Program-made: the position numbers and the translations under genes
Source: Pseudomonadota bacterium
GTDB taxonomy: Bacteria > Pseudomonadota > Alphaproteobacteria > Rhizobiales > Beijerinckiaceae
Length of the DNA: 9,887 nucleotides
NCBI GenBank assembly: GCA_021812505.1
Contig: JAKANG010000013.1
Span: 1-9,887 of the forward strand
Reading direction: 5' to 3'
In this document: positions 8,250 to 9,887 of the stretch, piece after piece
Layout of the letters: every line of letters begins with the position of its first letter
Numbering within the stretch: position 1 is the first letter of the stretch
Notes under the pieces: generated by a model
Told to the model about the DNA's origin: nothing
Seen by the model: the letters and a program-made list of their open reading frames with translations, nothing else
Databases searched by the model: none

Positions 8250-8946
8250 GTTCGACATCCTGCAGGGCGGCGGAATCGCTTTCGATCCGGCCGTTCCTGA
8301 GCCTGACAATGCGGCGGCAGCGACTCGCCAGGGCCTCGTCGTGAGTGACCAACACGAGCGTCGAGCCATGGGCGCGGTTGAGGGCGAAGATCAGCTCCAT
8401 GATCTCGGCGCCGACGCCCTGGTCGAGATTGCCGGTCGGCTCGTCCGCGACCAGGATGGAGGGATTGGCGACGAGCGCCCGCGCCAAGGCCACCCTTTGC
8501 TGCTCGCCGCCGGACATTTGCGCCGGATAATGCCGCAGCCTGTGATCGAGCCCCACCTGCGCCAGAGCCTTGCGCGCGCGCTCGAAAGCCCCGGCCTCCC
8601 CGGCGAGTTCGAGCGGAATGGCGACATTTTCGAGCGCTGTCAGGGTTTGGATCAGGTGAAAGGCCTGGAAGACCACGCCGATCCGGGCGCCGCGAAACCG
8701 GGCCAACGCGTCTTCATCCATCCGGTCGATGCACCGGCCCCCGACGTAAACCGAACCCGAGTCGGGCGCCTCCAGCCCCGCCATGACCATGAGCAAGGTC
8801 GATTTGCCCGAACCCGACGGTCCAAGCAGAGCGAGGGTCTCGCCTTTTGCGACATCGAGACAAATATCATGGAGGATTTGCGCCCGAGCCACCCCACTTC
8901 CCAAGGCAAGATTGACATTTGCGAGGCTTATGGCGGGATCGGACAT
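8236..8946 (-). CDS. ybbA: ABC transporter ATP-binding protein, YbbA/LolD/MacB type
   Basis: This 236-aa cytoplasmic nucleotide-binding subunit powers the permease encoded immediately downstream. All ABC motifs are intact: Walker A GPSGSGKST (42-50), Q-loop Q94, signature MSGGEQQR (144-151), Walker B ILVADEP with catalytic E169, the D-loop region TGNLD (171-175) and H-loop H202. Length and the LGPSGSGKST and ADEPTGNLD wording are typical of the LolD/YbbA/MacB branch. ATG 8946 gives the family's usual N-terminus (MSDPAISLANVNLALG); the frame is open 33 codons further upstream, but that extension runs over the divergent tesA start and is not family-like. The stop overlaps the permease start by 14 bases. 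No strong ribosome-binding site is visible. In E. coli ybbA is likewise divergent from tesA, which supports the assignment. Confidence 0.93.
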   Translation of the reverse strand: MSDPAISLANVNLALGSGVARAQILHDICLDVAKGETLALLGPSGSGKSTLLMVMAGLEAPDSGSVYVGGRCIDRMDEDALARFRGARIGVVFQAFHLIQTLTALENVAIPLELAGEAGAFERARKALAQVGLDHRLRHYPAQMSGGEQQRVALARALVANPSILVADEPTGNLDQGVGAEIMELIFALNRAHGSTLVLVTHDEALASRCRRIVRLRNGRIESDSAALQDVEHAGA

Positions 8947-8970
8947 GAAGAGTCTTTCGGAAAGGCCGCA

Positions 8971-9663
8971 ATGACGACCGAAAATTTCTGGCCCGCGCGC
9001 GGACGCCGCTTCGCCCGATATGGGCGCCTTGGGCGTTTTCGCCAAATCTTTTTCGCGGCGTTCGCGCTCCTTTTCGCGCTTGGCGGCGCGGCGGACGCCA
9101 GGCCGCTGCGCATCGTCGCCCTCGGCGACAGCCTCACGGCAGGCTATGGCCTCGCTGCTGACAAGGCCTTTCCCGCCGTTCTGCAGGAGGCCCTCAAGGC
9201 CAAGGGCTTTGACGTCGAGATCGTCAACGCGGGTGTTTCAGGCGACACGTCCGCCGGACTGCTGGCGCGGCTCGACTGGGCGCTCGGCGACGGCGCAGAT
9301 GGGGCCATCGTCGAAATCGGCGCCAATGACATGCTGCGCGGCCTCGACCCGGAAAAGACGCGGGAAAACATCGACGCGATCCTCGCGCGGCTGCGCGCGC
9401 GCGAAATCCCCTTCCTGATCGCCGGCATTCGCGCGGCGCCCAATCTCGGCGGTCCCTATGCGGCCGAATTCGAGCCGATCTTCGCTTCGCTGGCGCGAAA
9501 ATATCAGGCGCCGCTCTATCCCTTCTTCCTCGAAGGCGTCGCCGGCCATCCCGACAAGCAATTGCCGGACGGCTTGCATCCCAATCCCACGGGCGTCGAG
9601 ACCATGGTCGCGGGCATTCTGCCGACGGTCGTGGCTTGGCTGGACGGCCTGAAGACCAATTGA
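8971..9663 (+). CDS. tesA: SGNH-hydrolase arylesterase / lysophospholipase, TesA type
   Basis: This is a periplasmic GDSL-family esterase; E. coli TesA acts as acyl-CoA thioesterase I, protease I and lysophospholipase L1. It has 230 aa. The N-terminus is an Arg-rich stretch (about 9-24), a hydrophobic core (about 26-40) and a likely signal-peptidase site after ADA (41-43). All four SGNH blocks are present: GDSLTAGYG (52-60) with nucleophile S54, NAGVSGDTSAG (block II glycine), GAND (117-120) with N119, and DGLH (200-203) with D200 and H203. ATG 8971 has GGAAAGG (8959-8965) five bases upstream, and I see no other ATG, GTG or TTG in frame before block I. The gene is divergent from ybbA and followed 12 bases later by thpR, so the two plus-strand genes probably share a transcript. 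The exact substrate is not predictable. Confidence 0.94.
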   Translation: MTTENFWPARGRRFARYGRLGRFRQIFFAAFALLFALGGAADARPLRIVALGDSLTAGYGLAADKAFPAVLQEALKAKGFDVEIVNAGVSGDTSAGLLARLDWALGDGADGAIVEIGANDMLRGLDPEKTRENIDAILARLRAREIPFLIAGIRAAPNLGGPYAAEFEPIFASLARKYQAPLYPFFLEGVAGHPDKQLPDGLHPNPTGVETMVAGILPTVVAWLDGLKTN

Positions 9664-9675
9664 TCGGACGCAGAA

Positions 9676-9887
9676 GTGCCCAGACTGTTCACCGCCTTCG
9701 AAATTCCGCCGGACATCGCGGCGCAGCTCACGTTTTTTCGCGGCGGGCTGCATGGCGCGCGCTGGATCGAGCCCGAGGATTATCACCTCACATTGCGCTT
9801 CTTCGGCGACATCGACACGCGCTCCGCGGAGGCGATTGCCGTCGACCTCGCCGAGACGGAACATTTTTCCGGCGGGGCGCCGCTAGA
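9676..9887 (+). CDS. thpR: RNA 2',3'-cyclic phosphodiesterase, 5' part (cut by window end)
   Basis: Only the first 70 codons are in the window. The protein begins MPRLFTAFEIPPDIAAQL and carries the first of the two HxTx motifs of the 2H phosphoesterase superfamily: HLTL (37-40) in the family context IEPEDYHLTLRFFGD. The family, formerly LigT, opens 2',3'-cyclic phosphates on RNA ends and can join tRNA half-molecules in vitro; its cellular role is poorly understood. The second HxTx motif and the rest of a roughly 180-residue protein would lie beyond the window. The start is GTG at 9676, with GGA at 9666-9668 as a weak ribosome-binding site. The 12-base gap after tesA suggests cotranscription. 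Confidence 0.88.
   Translation, partial: MPRLFTAFEIPPDIAAQLTFFRGGLHGARWIEPEDYHLTLRFFGDIDTRSAEAIAVDLAETEHFSGGAPL

Noticed and set aside
8259..8369. 37-residue N-terminal extension of the permease frame
   Set aside because: It lies entirely within the C-terminal coding region of the ATPase and has no membrane or family features. The starts at 8258 and 8249 give the normal short cytoplasmic N-terminus before the first helix.
8248..8970. In-frame upstream extension of tesA, which would give a 471-aa protein
   Set aside because: The extension is antisense to the intact ABC ATPase, and its translation resembles no protein family. The signal peptide and the ribosome-binding site at 8959-8965 support the start at 8971.
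8971..9100. Tat export signal on the esterase
   Set aside because: The arginine pair in GRRFAR does not match the S/T-R-R-x-F-L-K pattern, and the hydrophobic core with ADA cleavage site fits Sec export.

Overview
The window is G+C-rich, with strong third-position G/C bias in its genes and open shadow frames opposite them. It looks like chromosomal DNA of an alphaproteobacterium, probably of the order Hyphomicrobiales (Rhizobiales). That placement is inferred from base composition and the style of the encoded proteins, not from a marker gene. Nearly everything is ordinary housekeeping or envelope-function DNA. I see no insertion sequence, integrase, CRISPR array, prophage gene or secondary-metabolite cluster.

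Layout, left to right. A tRNA-Arg(CCG) gene on the minus strand (23-99) sits head-to-head with polA on the plus strand (248-3229). The 148-bp gap between them holds a strong inverted repeat and a plausible polA promoter. PolA is a full three-domain DNA polymerase I with the catalytic motifs of all three domains intact. After a 197-bp spacer comes a plus-strand patatin-like phospholipase (3427-4647), the most accessory-looking gene here. A perfect 10-bp-stem hairpin (4690-4714) lies between the patatin gene and a convergent Bax inhibitor-1/YccA-family membrane protein (4748-5524, minus), and probably terminates transcription from both sides.

The right third is the YbbA/YbbP/TesA neighbourhood known from E. 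coli and many other proteobacteria. It has an ABC-transporter ATPase (8236-8946, minus) whose end overlaps the start of a large FtsX-type permease (5664-8249, minus), and a divergent SGNH-hydrolase esterase of the TesA type (8971-9663, plus). The two divergent start codons are only 24 bp apart. The esterase is followed at once by the 5' part of an RNA 2',3'-cyclic phosphodiesterase gene (thpR/LigT family), cut by the window end. The ATPase and permease should form one MacB/Lol-like type VII ABC complex in the inner membrane. The esterase carries a signal peptide and should act in the periplasm. Conservation of this neighbourhood suggests a shared envelope or lipid role, but that link is inference.

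I did not find a convincing undescribed system. The points most worth a second look are the patatin-like protein with its non-consensus nucleophile elbow and unassigned C-terminal half, the inverted repeat over the putative polA promoter, and the very tight ybbA/tesA divergent junction.
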